Positions 25,873-35,816 of a stretch of DNA of 44,707 bases are shown here, piece after piece. Every line of letters starts with the position of its first letter. Position 1 is the stretch's first letter. The notes beneath the pieces were generated by a model. That model saw only the letters and a list, made by a program, of their open reading frames with translations, was not told where the DNA came from and made no database searches. The position numbers and the translations under genes were made by a program. The stretch comes from Pseudomonadota bacterium (GTDB lineage Bacteria > Pseudomonadota > Alphaproteobacteria > Rhizobiales > Pleomorphomonadaceae): assembly GCA_018262505.1 (NCBI GenBank), contig JAGSYV010000088.1:1-44707 (forward strand), in the 5' to 3' direction.

Positions 25873-26838
25873 TCAGACCGGCGTCGCGTGCACCTCGACG
25901 CCGGTTCGATTGAAACGGGGCAGTTCGTCCGGTGTCATCAGCACGGCCGCCGTCGACAGAGCGTCGGCGAGCGCGGCTTCCGGCGCTACGATACTGACGG
26001 CCGAGAAGGCTGAGGCGACGGTGCCCTTGCGGGGGTGCAGGATGTGGCCGACGCGGCCAGCTGCGTCGAGTACAGTTCCGTCCATCATCGAGGTGGCAAC
26101 CGCCCGGTCCTTGAGGCGAAGCGTCGCCGAGAGCGCGTCGCTGTTCGGGCCGGCCGCGAGACCGACTTTCCAGCCGCCGCCATCGCGTCCGCCACCGAGA
26201 GCCTGGATCTCGCCGATGTCGAGCAGCACGTTGTCGAAACCGCGTGCCCGCAGAAGATCGGCGACGCGGTCGGTGATGTAGCCCTGGGCAACGCCGTTCA
26301 GCGTCATCGCCATGCCCGGCTGCGAGAAGCGCACCGCTTCTTCATCGAACACAACCTGATCGAAACCAACCAGCTTCAAGCGGTCGGCAAGCTCGGCAGT
26401 TGGCAATGCATCGGTCCGCCCGCTTGTAAAATGAGCGGCGTAGGCGGCGAACAGCGGCTGTACCGTCGGGTCGAACAGGCCGCCCGTTTCAGCGTGCACG
26501 CTGCGCACCAACGCCAAGAGACGCAGGACGTCGGCCTCGGGCGCATCGAGGCGGCCGGTAGCATTCAGACGGGACAGCGCGCTGTCGCCACGATAGAGGC
26601 TGAACAGCGCCTCGAGGCGGGCAATCTCCTGTTCCACCGCGGCGAAGGTGGCGTCGGCGAGAGCTGCGTCAGCGCCGATCAGTTCGATCGAGGTGTGGGC
26701 GCCAAGCGCATTGCCTGACCAGCGACGAACGGGCGCCGCCGCCAGAGTGGCGGGCACGAAGGCCATGGCGGCCAGCGCCACCGCGCTGACACGGATGAAG
26801 CGACGCCGAGCAATCGGCCGAGCGAGGAAATCTGACAT
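25873..26838 (-). CDS. nosX: NosX, ApbE-type FAD:protein FMN transferase
   Basis: This 321-residue periplasmic enzyme attaches FMN to a threonine of NosR, using FAD as donor. A Tat signal (A-R-R-R-F-I-R-V followed by a hydrophobic run) occupies about residues 1-35. The ApbE core is visible in 'LFSLYRGDSALSRLN', 'LNGVAQGYITDRVADLLR' (after the conserved T-L-N-G) and 'VGHILHPRKG'. The D-A-L-S-T-A segment near the C-terminus is the usual magnesium site. The ATG at 26838 has GTGAGG six bases upstream; a GTG at 26850 that overlaps the nosL stop is an alternative. It is the last gene of the nos operon. Confidence 0.92.
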   Translation of the reverse strand: MSDFLARPIARRRFIRVSAVALAAMAFVPATLAAAPVRRWSGNALGAHTSIELIGADAALADATFAAVEQEIARLEALFSLYRGDSALSRLNATGRLDAPEADVLRLLALVRSVHAETGGLFDPTVQPLFAAYAAHFTSGRTDALPTAELADRLKLVGFDQVVFDEEAVRFSQPGMAMTLNGVAQGYITDRVADLLRARGFDNVLLDIGEIQALGGGRDGGGWKVGLAAGPNSDALSATLRLKDRAVATSMMDGTVLDAAGRVGHILHPRKGTVASAFSAVSIVAPEAALADALSTAAVLMTPDELPRFNRTGVEVHATPV

Positions 26839-26846
26839 GGCGAGCC

Positions 26847-27389
26847 TCACATCTGCACGTCGGAATGAGTATTGGGCTCGGCGTTGGCCGGACCGAGATA
26901 TTTGTCGGGGATGTCGGCGAGCTTGACGATCGCGCCGCCTTCGCGCGCCACGAAGTCATCGGCGGCCTTTTGGCTGCCGAAGGGGATCGCCTCGGGCATG
27001 CCCATGGCGCCGGCCTGCCGGCTGCCGATCACGAATAGGGCCGTATCGGCGTCGATCCAGTTGTCGCGCCCCGGCTCGGCCCAGCTCGGCGCCTTCTCCA
27101 TGTCCGAGACATAGATGGCGGTGACATCGCCGCGTTTCTCGCCGCCACGCAGATAGGTGACGGCGTCGCTGACCTGCGAGAACCACAGGGGATGATCTTG
27201 CCACTTCTCGTGAATCTGAGCCTTGGGACCCCCGTGATCAACGAGATACATCTGGCAGTAATAGCCGAGTGCCTCGTCGGTCATGGTGACAGCGGCCGGC
27301 TTGACCGCCGCCTCCTGCTTGCAAGCGGCGAGCGACAGGGCTAGGGCGGCGGAGATCACCAGGGCGGACAGGATGCGGTTGGTCATCAT
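26847..27389 (-). CDS. nosL: NosL, periplasmic copper-chaperone lipoprotein
   Basis: This 180-residue lipoprotein delivers Cu(I) to the NosDFY machinery for assembly of the copper centres of NosZ. The lipobox L-A-A-C places the lipid-bearing cysteine near residue 22. The NosL metal motif appears as 'YYCQMYLVDHGGPKAQIH', where the more common form is C-G-M. 'AIYVSDM' and 'IPFGSQKAADDFVAREGG' are family features. The start overlaps the nosY stop in ATGA, and the stop lies next to the nosX start. All genes of the operon are in the same leftward direction. Confidence 0.92.
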   Translation of the reverse strand: MMTNRILSALVISAALALSLAACKQEAAVKPAAVTMTDEALGYYCQMYLVDHGGPKAQIHEKWQDHPLWFSQVSDAVTYLRGGEKRGDVTAIYVSDMEKAPSWAEPGRDNWIDADTALFVIGSRQAGAMGMPEAIPFGSQKAADDFVAREGGAIVKLADIPDKYLGPANAEPNTHSDVQM

Positions 27390-28222
27390 GGGCGGATTCT
27401 CCGGGTGAGGGCCCAGGCGACGGCAAGGCCCGCGAAAAGCCACAGGACGAGCACGACGAATGCGCTGGAAACCGGGAAAGGCAGGGTGCGGGCAAGGCCA
27501 TCGAGACCGGCGATCGGCGCGTTCGCTTCGATCAGAGCCAGATTGTAGAGGCGGAAAGCATCCCCGGGATTGGCAAGGACGAGCGCTGGAAACACCGTCT
27601 TGGTGAACATGCCGCCCTGATCGACGATGACGGCGCCCAAGAGTGCGAGATCGTAGAGCACCACCAGGATCAGCCAAGCGCCGATGGCCAATGCGGCGGC
27701 GGTGCCGGCCTGGCGCGGCAAGCTGGACAGGGCCATGCCCAAGGCGATGAAGACGGCCCCCAGCAACACGGCCGTGACGAGGAGCCGCCCCCAGGCGACG
27801 AGGCCGGCATCGTCGGCGCCATGAACGCCGGCGATCACCGCGCCGGCAATGCCGTAACCGATGGCAATGGCCATTGCGAGCACGGCAAGATGACCGAGAA
27901 ACTTAGCCACGACCAGTTCGCCGCGCTTCAGAGGCGTTGCCAGCACCAGTGCCAAAGTGCCGCGCTCGATCTCGCCGGCGATGCTGTCATAGGAGACCAG
28001 CAAAGCCATCAGCGGCACGAGGTAGACGGTGAGCGTCGACAGGCTCGCCGCCGTCAGTGTCAGCGCATCGGCCTTGAGCGCGCCGCTCGGTCCGGAGCCG
28101 AGGAAGGCAAGCGCCAAGGCGAACAGCGTAAAAGCCAGCGTCGACAGCAGAACCCACCGATTGCGGAAGGCGAGACGGAACTCGGTTGCGGCCACCGCCG
28201 CCATGCGGTCCATGCTGTTCAT
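27386..28222 (-). CDS. nosY: NosY, ABC-2 type permease for NosZ maturation
   Basis: This 278-residue inner-membrane protein with about six helices forms, with NosF and NosD, the NosDFY transporter that works on copper-site assembly of nitrous oxide reductase. Typical ABC-2/NosY segments are 'ATEFRLAFRNRWVLLSTLAF' near the start and 'YDSIAGEIERGTLALVLATP' near residue 78. ATGA overlaps join it to nosF upstream and nosL downstream, so the three are translationally coupled. Confidence 0.93.
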   Translation of the reverse strand: MNSMDRMAAVAATEFRLAFRNRWVLLSTLAFTLFALALAFLGSGPSGALKADALTLTAASLSTLTVYLVPLMALLVSYDSIAGEIERGTLALVLATPLKRGELVVAKFLGHLAVLAMAIAIGYGIAGAVIAGVHGADDAGLVAWGRLLVTAVLLGAVFIALGMALSSLPRQAGTAAALAIGAWLILVVLYDLALLGAVIVDQGGMFTKTVFPALVLANPGDAFRLYNLALIEANAPIAGLDGLARTLPFPVSSAFVVLVLWLFAGLAVAWALTRRIRP

Positions 28223-29130
28223 TGGGCGGCTCCTTCAACGATGGGCACGGAATAGTGGCGATAGACGTCGTCGAGGTCCGGTAGGGCGATGTCGATGTCA
28301 GTCACGTCGGAACCAAGCGCGGCGAGGCTGGTAAGCGCCCCCACTTTGTCCTCGGCACGACAGGTGAGGACGACAGACCGACCGTTGACGCGTTCGCCGC
28401 CGAGATGCGCATGCACTGCCTCGACCCGACCTTCCGCCGCTTCGACATGAATGCGGATCGGCAGGCCGGCCCCGCGCGACAGATCGGCGAGCGAACCCTC
28501 GGCGCGCAGTTGCCCCTTGGCCAGGATGGCGATGCGGTCGATGCGGTTTTCGATCTCCGACAGCGAATGCGAGGACAGAAGCACCGCGGTACCGGCGCGG
28601 GCGGAGGCCTCCAGCACGGTGTAAAACTCCCGCCGGGAAATCGGATCAAGCCCTGACGTCGGCTCGTCGAGCAACAGCAGGCGCGGCGTGCCGATCAGCG
28701 CCTGGGCAAGGCAGAGGCGCTGGCGCATGCCCTTGGAATAGGTGCCGACGGCCCGCCCCGCCGCGTCGGCAATGCCGACGACTTCGAGGAGCGGTAGCGC
28801 TGCCTTCGGCGCCACGCCTTTCAGGCGGGCAAAATGGGTGAGCACTTCGGCGCCGGTCAAAGCCTTCGGGAAGACCACCTGTTCCGGCAAATAGCTGACG
28901 GCGCGCCGTGCCACGTTGGAACCGGGAGCGGCATCAACGATGGAGAGCCGACCGCCGGCCGGCTGGAGAAAGCCGAGTACCGTCTTGAACAGGGTCGACT
29001 TGCCGGCGCCGTTGTGACCGAGCAGCGCCACCCGTTCGCCGGGCGCAACGGAGAGGCTAACACCGTCGAGTGCCGTCACGGCACCGAAGCGGATGGTCAG
29101 CTCTTCGACCGTGAGGATGGCGTCCGTCAT
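28219..29130 (-). CDS. nosF: NosF, ATPase of the NosDFY transporter
   Basis: This 303-residue ATPase energises NosY. It has Walker A GHNGAGKST (about residue 37), a signature reading YSKGMRQRLCLAQAL in place of LSGGQ, Walker B LLLLDEPTSGLD and a switch histidine in 'LLSSHSLSEIENRI'. The serine-lysine signature variant is normal for NosF. The start lies one base after the nosD stop and the stop overlaps nosY. Confidence 0.94.
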   Translation of the reverse strand: MTDAILTVEELTIRFGAVTALDGVSLSVAPGERVALLGHNGAGKSTLFKTVLGFLQPAGGRLSIVDAAPGSNVARRAVSYLPEQVVFPKALTGAEVLTHFARLKGVAPKAALPLLEVVGIADAAGRAVGTYSKGMRQRLCLAQALIGTPRLLLLDEPTSGLDPISRREFYTVLEASARAGTAVLLSSHSLSEIENRIDRIAILAKGQLRAEGSLADLSRGAGLPIRIHVEAAEGRVEAVHAHLGGERVNGRSVVLTCRAEDKVGALTSLAALGSDVTDIDIALPDLDDVYRHYSVPIVEGAAQ

Positions 29131-29131
29131 G

Positions 29132-30454
29132 TCAGTTCTCCTCGGTCGGGATGAAGCCGACAGTTACAGAGGTGGCAAGCGGGCGCGGGCCGGTGCCCTC
29201 CGGCGACATCAAGGGATGGCTGTCAATGACGCCACCGGGCAACAGCCCAGGGAAGCGTGACTGCGCCCAGCGGATGAGCTGCACCGCCGGCGCACCCAAC
29301 AGAAGCCGGGTCATCGGCTGGCTCCAGGTCAGCACGTCCACCGTATCATTGGGCCGATAGGGACTGTCGGCCATGCCGTCGCCATCGATGTCGAAGGCGA
29401 CGTGATCCGACCAGAAATTGCCGATCGGAACTTTGGTCTTCGCGGCCTCTTCAGGAACACCGCTCCATTCGAGCCAGCGGGTGCCGACATATTTCACTTG
29501 GGTGCGGTTGCCGATGACGGCGTTGCCCGTCAGCACGTTTTCGGCCGAGCCGCCGGTGAGGTGGATGCCAATGCCACACCCCTCGAGGCGGTTGCCTTCG
29601 ATACGGTTACGCGTCGCGCTGTAGACGAACAGGCATTTTTCGCCGCCGTCGCGCACCTCGTTATGGATCAGGCGCGAGTCGTTGACCGAATTGAGGAATA
29701 GGCCGTGGGTGGCATCGCCCTCCGAGAGATTGTCGGTGGCGGTCACGTTGCGAGAGAACATGAAGGCAAAGCCCAGCACGTTGCCGCGCGACACGTTGTG
29801 CTCCAGTACGATGTCGTTGGCATACATCGAATGAAAGGCGAAACGTAGCTCTTGCATCCGATTGAAACGGTAGTGAGCCCGCATCGACGTCGTGACAAAG
29901 ATGCCATCCCGGCCGCGGCGGATGTCGTTGTGCTCGACGAGAAGACCCGGCGCGTTCCAGACGTAGATGCCGGAGCCCATCTCAGCGCGATGGAGATCGG
30001 TGCGGCCAACGATGGTGTTGCCGCTGACCGTGACGTCGATCGCGCCTTGCACGTCGATGCCGATCAGGTTCATGACGATGCGATTGCCCTCGACGCGGGC
30101 ACGGCGGGTCCCCTTGGCAAGTGCGACACCGCTATCGAGCCTGTCGAGCCTGCGGCCGGAGCCGGTGATGTACAGCCCCTTCAGCGTCACATCGTCCGCC
30201 CGAACGGAGATGACGGTGCCTTCGCCGGGGCCGACAACCTGGCTGTCCCGATTGCCAATCAACATCAGCGGCTTGTCGATGACGATCGGGCCATCATAAC
30301 GGGCATTGCCGAGCCGGAGGATATCCCCCGGCGCGGCGGTTTCAATCGTCGTACGGAGCGCGTACGGCCCGTTGCCGACAACGATCTCGGCGGCACCGGC
30401 AACGCCGGTGCAACCGAGAAGGATAGCGACAAGGAAGCCAGGCGCGCTTGTCAT
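29132..30454 (-). CDS. nosD: NosD, periplasmic beta-helix copper-site maturation factor
   Basis: This 440-residue periplasmic protein has a Sec signal (about residues 1-21, ending V-A-G-A-A) and a right-handed beta-helix made of carbohydrate-binding-like (CASH) repeats. The repeats can be seen in rungs such as 'VEGNRIVMNLIGIDVQGAID' and 'RNRIEGNRLEGCGIGIHLTG'. It docks to NosFY and receives copper from NosL for transfer to NosZ. The start at 30454 lies two bases after the nosZ stop, consistent with coupled translation. Length is normal. Confidence 0.93.
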   Translation of the reverse strand: MTSAPGFLVAILLGCTGVAGAAEIVVGNGPYALRTTIETAAPGDILRLGNARYDGPIVIDKPLMLIGNRDSQVVGPGEGTVISVRADDVTLKGLYITGSGRRLDRLDSGVALAKGTRRARVEGNRIVMNLIGIDVQGAIDVTVSGNTIVGRTDLHRAEMGSGIYVWNAPGLLVEHNDIRRGRDGIFVTTSMRAHYRFNRMQELRFAFHSMYANDIVLEHNVSRGNVLGFAFMFSRNVTATDNLSEGDATHGLFLNSVNDSRLIHNEVRDGGEKCLFVYSATRNRIEGNRLEGCGIGIHLTGGSAENVLTGNAVIGNRTQVKYVGTRWLEWSGVPEEAAKTKVPIGNFWSDHVAFDIDGDGMADSPYRPNDTVDVLTWSQPMTRLLLGAPAVQLIRWAQSRFPGLLPGGVIDSHPLMSPEGTGPRPLATSVTVGFIPTEEN

Positions 30455-30456
30455 CC

Positions 30457-32364
30457 TCAGACGGCCTTGGGCTTCACGAACATCCGGCCGCGCATCTCCA
30501 TGTGAAGGGCGTGGCAGAACCACTGGCAATAGTACCAGTGCACGCCTAGCCGATCGGCGTTGAACGTCACCGACGCCGTCGCCTGTGGGGCAATCTCCAT
30601 GGCGATGCCGTATTTGCCGAGCGTGAAACCGTGCGTCAGATCGTCGACGTCGTCGAGGTTGGTGATGTAGATGGTGACCTCGTCGCCCTGGTTGACCTCG
30701 AAGCTTTCGAGGCCGAAGGCCGGCGCCACCGACGTCATGTAAACGCGCACCTTGTTGCCGTCGCGGATGACCTTGCTGTCCCCCTCGATGTCGACACCGT
30801 CGGCCTTGGCCTGCTTGACGGCGTCGGCGAAGAACGGGTCGTCGCGCTTCCACACCGATAGCGGGTTGACCTTGTCGGCACGCACGATGACGCAGTCGTG
30901 CGGCTCGGCAAAAGCCGGACCGTCGTGCATCAGCGTCATGTCGTCGTCACCGATATAGATGAGCTGGTCGTTCTCCGGCTTGAGTGGACCGACGTTGAGG
31001 AAACGGTCCTTGGAGAACTTGTTGAGCGACACCAGCCACTGGCCATCGGTCTCCAGCGTCTCGCCCATCGACGTGTGGTTATGGCCGGGCTGATAGGCGA
31101 CGTCGAGCTTCTTGAGGATCGGATCGACCTTCTCGCCCTTGTAGGCGCGCTTGGCCTTGTCGATGTTCCACTTCACCATCTGGCTGTCGAGGAACAGCGT
31201 GGTGTAGGCGTTGCCGCGACCGTCGAAGGCGGTGTGCAGCGGACCAAGGCCAAGTTCCGGCTCGGCGACCACGCAGGAGCGCGGCTCGGCGCCCTTTTCG
31301 AAGAGAGCGTCGATGAGGTCGACGTCAATGACCGTCACCGTCGGCGACAGCTTGCCGTTGATGCAGAGATGCTGGCGATCGGGCGCCATGTTGCAGCCGT
31401 GCGGGTTGTTGGCAACCGGCACGTAGGCAGTATAGGGCGAACCGTGACGACCATCGACCACCGGCACGCCGCCGATCATCTTGGCCTTGCCCGCCTTCAC
31501 CGCCTCTTCGATGCGGGCGATGTTGAAGATCACCACCCAATCCTGTTCGGAGGCAGTCATCTCGGCCAGATTGACGCCCTCCTCGGAATTGTAACAGGTC
31601 GAGAAAGCGTACTTGCCTTTGTAGTCGGCATCGCAGTTGTCGAGGTTGCCGTCGACGATCACCTGCCAGGCGACCTTCATCTCGTCGCCATCGATGGCCG
31701 TGAAGATGGCGGAATATTTCTTCGGCTCGTCGAGGATCTTGCCGTCGTTGGGAATCGGCACCCGATGCTCGCCGTTGGCGAAGATGTAGCCGGTGCGCGG
31801 CCACTTCTGCGGGCGCATGCCGTGGATGTCCGAGGCGTTGGGGATCTCGATGACCTTGTCGCACTTCATGACATCGCAGCGAATGCGGGCGACGCGGGTG
31901 TTGGCCTTGTCATTGACGAAGATGTAGCGGCCGTCGTACTTGCCCTCGGTGAACGACATGTGCGGATGGTGCAGGTCGCCGTTCTGATAGTTCGCCCAAC
32001 CGCGCTTCTTCAGAAACTCCTTGGTCTCGGGCAGGAGGTTCTCGGTCAGAATCTTGAGGCTCTCGTTGGTGAGGCCCCAGCCGGTGGCCGAGCAGCGATT
32101 GAACACCGGAATGCGCATCAGCTCACGCATGGACGGCATGCCGATGATGCGCACCTCACCGCACTGTCCCGAGGACCAGAAACCGTAATACTGGTCGAGC
32201 TCACCCGGCTTCACCTCCGCCTTGCCGGCGGACTCTGCGGCCTTGCTACCATTGGCTGTCACCAGGCCACCCACAGTGGCTGCGGTAACGCCGGCCAGGA
32301 CCGCTGTCTTGGCCGTGCCACCCAACAGCGATCGGCGTGACAGATTGTGCGTCTCTTCAGTCAT
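30457..32364 (-). CDS. nosZ: NosZ, nitrous oxide reductase (clade I, Tat-exported)
   Basis: This 635-residue periplasmic enzyme reduces N2O to N2, the last step of denitrification. A Tat signal (L-S-R-R-S-L-L-G-G) marks it as clade I. The CuZ histidines are in 'DLHHPH', 'DIHGM', 'NPHGCN', 'GPLHTAF', 'GHNHTSMGE' and 'AEPHDC'. The CuA site is complete at the C-terminus with Cys613, Cys617, His621 and Met624, plus a His in 'DLTHGF'. The ATG at 32364 has GAGGAGA five bases upstream. It lies 23 bases after nosR. Electrons probably come from the pseudoazurin encoded upstream. No internal loss is seen compared with Pseudomonas NosZ. Confidence 0.96.
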   Translation of the reverse strand: MTEETHNLSRRSLLGGTAKTAVLAGVTAATVGGLVTANGSKAAESAGKAEVKPGELDQYYGFWSSGQCGEVRIIGMPSMRELMRIPVFNRCSATGWGLTNESLKILTENLLPETKEFLKKRGWANYQNGDLHHPHMSFTEGKYDGRYIFVNDKANTRVARIRCDVMKCDKVIEIPNASDIHGMRPQKWPRTGYIFANGEHRVPIPNDGKILDEPKKYSAIFTAIDGDEMKVAWQVIVDGNLDNCDADYKGKYAFSTCYNSEEGVNLAEMTASEQDWVVIFNIARIEEAVKAGKAKMIGGVPVVDGRHGSPYTAYVPVANNPHGCNMAPDRQHLCINGKLSPTVTVIDVDLIDALFEKGAEPRSCVVAEPELGLGPLHTAFDGRGNAYTTLFLDSQMVKWNIDKAKRAYKGEKVDPILKKLDVAYQPGHNHTSMGETLETDGQWLVSLNKFSKDRFLNVGPLKPENDQLIYIGDDDMTLMHDGPAFAEPHDCVIVRADKVNPLSVWKRDDPFFADAVKQAKADGVDIEGDSKVIRDGNKVRVYMTSVAPAFGLESFEVNQGDEVTIYITNLDDVDDLTHGFTLGKYGIAMEIAPQATASVTFNADRLGVHWYYCQWFCHALHMEMRGRMFVKPKAV

Positions 32365-32387
32365 AGTGCTCTCCTCGTTTGTCTTCT

Positions 32388-34538
32388 TCAGGCTTGCGCT
32401 GAACCGTCCACTTCGCTCCGCAAGGTGGTTGTGCCTGCGGATACCGCTGCCCCCGTCTGGGCGAGACCGTTCTGGCGTTCGAAGCGCTCCCGCTTGCGCA
32501 GCTTGCCGACCACGACCGGACAGCGGGTCGTGCTCTGGTAGAGCACCTGGCAATGCAGGCAGGAGACGCATTCGCGGTAGCGCTTCAGCCAACGGAACAT
32601 GTGCAGCCGGGCCGGGATGGCGAGACCACCACCGAGCGGACACACGTAGCGGCAGTAGAAGCGCTCGATGAACAGACCTGGCGTCAGCGCGGCGAGCGCG
32701 ATCAGTATGTAAGGCCAGGGGCGGTCGAACTTCAGGATGATCGCGGTCTTGAACGGCTCGATCTCGGCATAATGCTCGGCCATGTCGAGCGAATAGAAGG
32801 ACATGCCGAGAAGACTGAGGAAGATCATGTATTTGATCGGCCAGAGACGCTCATGCAGGCCCCAAGGCAGGCGGACCTGCGGCACTCTCAGCCAGCGAGC
32901 GATCTGGTTCGACCATTCCTGCAAGGCACCGAACGGGCACAGCCAGCCGCAATAGGCGCCGCGCGCCCAGAACAGCAGTGCCGCCGCCACGGCGAACCAC
33001 AGGATGAAGATCAGTGGATCCATCAGGAAGGTTTCCCAGCGGAAATCGCTGACCAACGCCGACAGCACGGCAAGAAGGTTGACCACCGAGAGCTGGGCGT
33101 TGGCGTACCAACCGACGAACACCAGCGTGAAGGCGAGATAGCTGAGACGAATGATCCGGAACACCCGCTCGTTTTTCGTCGCGAAGGTCTGGAAGAAGAA
33201 GATGCCGGTCAAAGCCACCAGTGCCGCGACGAGAATGGCGACCTCGGTGCGCTTGGCCTCCCAGATACGAAGCCAAAGCTTGTCACGCGCCGGGGCTTCC
33301 TCGTCGGCAGCCACTTGTGGGGCTGGCGACGCGGCGACGGGAGTCGGTTGCGGCGCAGCCTTCAAATAGACCGGTGGCAGGGTGTAGTCGACATCGTAGG
33401 TCAGGAACAGCTTATCGATGGCGCCGACGGCCCGAGATACCAGGAGTTGCAAACGCCAGGGAGCCGCCGCGTCGAAATTGGCTGCCTTCGGGATAACGAA
33501 GAGGTCCATCTCGTTGAAGGTCGGCGCGTCAGTGGGCGCCATGCGCACGACACGCAGATGATCCTTGTCGCGAAAGCGGATGGTGGCCTCGCCCTGCAGC
33601 AAGGTGATGCGGTCGAAGATACCACCACGTACATAACCCGAGCCCTTGAAGGACCAATGGCCGGTGCTGGCCACGAAGATCGCCTCGTCACCTTCCCCGA
33701 GCCGGCTCTTCAGATTGGCATAGGCGGCGTCGCCCAGCAGGGTGCGGCCGATCGAAGGCTGGCTGGCCAAACCGACGTAAATGTCGATATAGGGATCGGT
33801 GTCGGCACCTGCCTCGCGGTGGGCGGCGGCGCGCGGGTCGCCTAGCTTGTCAAAAGCGGCGTTGATGTCGGTCACCGACAGGCTGAACCGACGGATCGAA
33901 CCATCGCCGGCGAGCTTCGTCCAGTCGGTCACGACGTCCTTGCGGTCCACTACCTTCACATCGGCGGCCGGGCCGGTACCGGCGGCAAAGCCTTCAAGCC
34001 CCAGGGTGCGGGCGGCCTTGATGCCGGACCGGCGAATCGAATCGTCGATCACCATGATGGTGACCGTGGCACCCGAGACAATGTCGAGATCGTGGGTCGA
34101 GCCGGCTGCCTCGCGTTTCAGATCGAGCCCGGTGTATTTCTCGATCACCGCCTTGATCTTGGCCTCGGGAATGCCGACCAGCACGATGGGTTCGGAATGC
34201 TTGACGAGGCGAGCCCCGGTGATCACCGCCTTGTCGTCGACACCGATCAGGATATTGATCGGCTTGCCGGAATAGCCGGTCGCCGGCACAAAATCGGTGT
34301 TGAGGAACACCCAGCCGATGCGGGCCCCCGCTTTGAGCGCCGGCGCGGCCGGCATGTCGGTGCGTATCGGGCCAAAGGCATCAGCGCCGGGAACCAAGTC
34401 CGAGGGTGCTACCTTGCCGATGAAATCGACAAGGCTAGCCGCACGGGATGGCGTTGCAACCAAAGCCAGAGCAACGATCAGGCAAAACGCCGTCACAATT
34501 CCGGCGAGCCAAGGCGTCGCCTTTTTTGCCTGTTTCAT
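32388..34538 (-). CDS. nosR: NosR, membrane flavin/Fe-S electron donor and regulator, lacking one ferredoxin motif
   Basis: This 716-residue protein passes electrons toward NosZ and is needed for nos expression. After a signal sequence, a periplasmic FMN-binding domain carries the flavinylation site at Thr158 (S-G-A-T), the target of NosX. Several helices and two C-x3-C-P motifs follow (C-G-W-L-C-P and C-R-Y-V-C-P). At about residues 656-660 'KRYREC' runs directly into '[11 protein letters not shown]', giving a single C-x2-C-x2-C-x9-C-P cluster. Typical NosR proteins have about 27 more residues here, with a first cluster of the form C-G-x-P-C-Q-x-C. One [4Fe-4S] site is thus apparently absent, while the frame stays open. 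Confidence 0.92.
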   Translation of the reverse strand: MKQAKKATPWLAGIVTAFCLIVALALVATPSRAASLVDFIGKVAPSDLVPGADAFGPIRTDMPAAPALKAGARIGWVFLNTDFVPATGYSGKPINILIGVDDKAVITGARLVKHSEPIVLVGIPEAKIKAVIEKYTGLDLKREAAGSTHDLDIVSGATVTIMVIDDSIRRSGIKAARTLGLEGFAAGTGPAADVKVVDRKDVVTDWTKLAGDGSIRRFSLSVTDINAAFDKLGDPRAAAHREAGADTDPYIDIYVGLASQPSIGRTLLGDAAYANLKSRLGEGDEAIFVASTGHWSFKGSGYVRGGIFDRITLLQGEATIRFRDKDHLRVVRMAPTDAPTFNEMDLFVIPKAANFDAAAPWRLQLLVSRAVGAIDKLFLTYDVDYTLPPVYLKAAPQPTPVAASPAPQVAADEEAPARDKLWLRIWEAKRTEVAILVAALVALTGIFFFQTFATKNERVFRIIRLSYLAFTLVFVGWYANAQLSVVNLLAVLSALVSDFRWETFLMDPLIFILWFAVAAALLFWARGAYCGWLCPFGALQEWSNQIARWLRVPQVRLPWGLHERLWPIKYMIFLSLLGMSFYSLDMAEHYAEIEPFKTAIILKFDRPWPYILIALAALTPGLFIERFYCRYVCPLGGGLAIPARLHMFRWLKRYRECVSCLHCQVLYQSTTRCPVVVGKLRKRERFERQNGLAQTGAAVSAGTTTLRSEVDGSAQA

Positions 34539-34606
34539 CCGCCCCTCCGGAATCGGTTCAACATGAGTTATGCCGTCATATTTTCACATGGCGACCCGGA
34601 CCTTCG

Positions 34607-34620
34607 TTGCGCTGGCACAA
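34607..34620. promoter_or_regulatory. NnrR-type box upstream of nosR
   Basis: TTGCG-CTGG-CACAA matches the TTGCG-N4-CACAA motif described for NnrR-controlled genes of Rhodobacter sphaeroides. Its centre (34613.5) is 75 bases before the nosR start. An AT-rich -10-like region at 34575-34583 lies where a box at -41.5 would be expected to act. Confidence 0.78.
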
Positions 34621-34626
34621 ATTCGA

Positions 34627-34640
34627 TTGATATAGATCAC
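34627..34640. promoter_or_regulatory. FNR/FixK-type box upstream of nosR
   Basis: TTGAT-ATAG-ATCAC matches the FNR consensus TTGAT-N4-ATCAA in nine of ten positions. Its centre (34633.5) is exactly 20 bp upstream of the NnrR-type box, which would place the pair near -41.5 and -61.5 of one start site. The box sits just past the nnrS stop codon. Confidence 0.75.
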
Positions 34641-35815
34641 ACCCTTCCATCGGTTCGCGGGCCGGCGAGAATGCCGGCATAGCCGATGGCGAAGGTGAGA
34701 AAGGCGACCGCCCAGAGGACGCCGGCGCAGGCGAGAACATGAAAATAGGCGTTGCCGGCGTAGGGTGCCGCCATGCGCAGAAGCGCGCCGACCGACACCA
34801 GAGCGAAGATGGCCAGTTCGAGCCGCCCCGCAGTGAGCGGTCGGCCGGTATGGCCGCGGCTCACCCGCGTCATAACGCCGAGCACGGTGAGGCCGACGCT
34901 GCCAGCCGTCCAGAGGTGCACGGCCGCCGTCGGGTCGACGATCTCAGGCCAGAGGATGGCCGACGCCTCGATGACGAAGCCGGCGGCAATCGTGGCGATG
35001 GCGACGTGCAGCACGAGAAGCAGTGGTTCGCTTCGGGTGGCAAGACCCCGCCAACGGCTGAGACGGGCCGCCGTGAGCAGGCCGGCGAGCCCAAGAAGGA
35101 TAGCCGTGCCGATCCAGACGGGGGCGACGATCCATGCGACGAAGGCGAGCCCGGAGACGATCATCGCCACAGCATCGAAGCGATCGAAAGACACCGGTAG
35201 TCGACTTTCGCCGCGCATCTTCAGCCAGTTACGGGTGAAGGCGGGCGTGATACGCCCCCCCATCAGCAGGATGAGCATCAGCACCGCCGACAGCGCCACC
35301 CGGATGGATACGTCGGCAAGGCCGCGTCCCATCGCCTCGGCATGGAAGCCGGCATCTGCCAACGCCAACAGGAGAATGAGACCGACGACACGCAGATTCC
35401 GCCAATTGCCGGCCAGCGCCACCTCGTGGCCGAGCGTGGCGGCGAGGGCGAGCGGGAAAGCGAGATCGATCATGGCCGCCGCGACTGGCCCGATTAGTGC
35501 CGAGACGGAAACGGCAATCCGGCCGGCGAGCCAGATCAGCACCAGGAACGCCAGCGGCCGGCCGGTAATGGTGGGTCGGCCGGTCCAACTGGAGACGGCG
35601 GTCAGCGTGAAACCAGCGATGATCGCCGGCACGCCGCCGAACAGCATGGCGTGAACATGCCAATCGCGCGGAGCGAAGGCGGTGGGCAGCGCGGCGTGTC
35701 CCATATAAAAGGGCACCCAGACCAGGATCGAACCGGCCATCCAAAAAGCGGCCAGCAGGAAGAACGGCCGGAAGGCGCCTGAAAGCAGGGGCCTCCACCG
35801 CGCGATGTCCGTCAT
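34637..35815 (-). CDS. nnrS: NnrS family membrane protein
   Basis: This 392-residue polytopic protein has about twelve hydrophobic segments. It belongs to the NnrS family of heme- and copper-containing membrane proteins that appear with denitrification genes and relieve nitric oxide stress by a mechanism not settled. Conserved histidines are seen in 'RDWHVHAMLFGGVPAIIAGF', 'DAGFHAEAMG', 'VHLWTAGSVG' and 'RVSRGHTGRPL', the usual metal-ligand positions. The ATG at 35815 lies one base after the pseudoazurin stop, so the pair forms a coupled operon that may read on into nosR. Its last bases overlap the FNR-type box of the nosR promoter. Confidence 0.9.
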   Translation of the reverse strand: MTDIARWRPLLSGAFRPFFLLAAFWMAGSILVWVPFYMGHAALPTAFAPRDWHVHAMLFGGVPAIIAGFTLTAVSSWTGRPTITGRPLAFLVLIWLAGRIAVSVSALIGPVAAAMIDLAFPLALAATLGHEVALAGNWRNLRVVGLILLLALADAGFHAEAMGRGLADVSIRVALSAVLMLILLMGGRITPAFTRNWLKMRGESRLPVSFDRFDAVAMIVSGLAFVAWIVAPVWIGTAILLGLAGLLTAARLSRWRGLATRSEPLLLVLHVAIATIAAGFVIEASAILWPEIVDPTAAVHLWTAGSVGLTVLGVMTRVSRGHTGRPLTAGRLELAIFALVSVGALLRMAAPYAGNAYFHVLACAGVLWAVAFLTFAIGYAGILAGPRTDGRV

Positions 35816-35816
35816 A

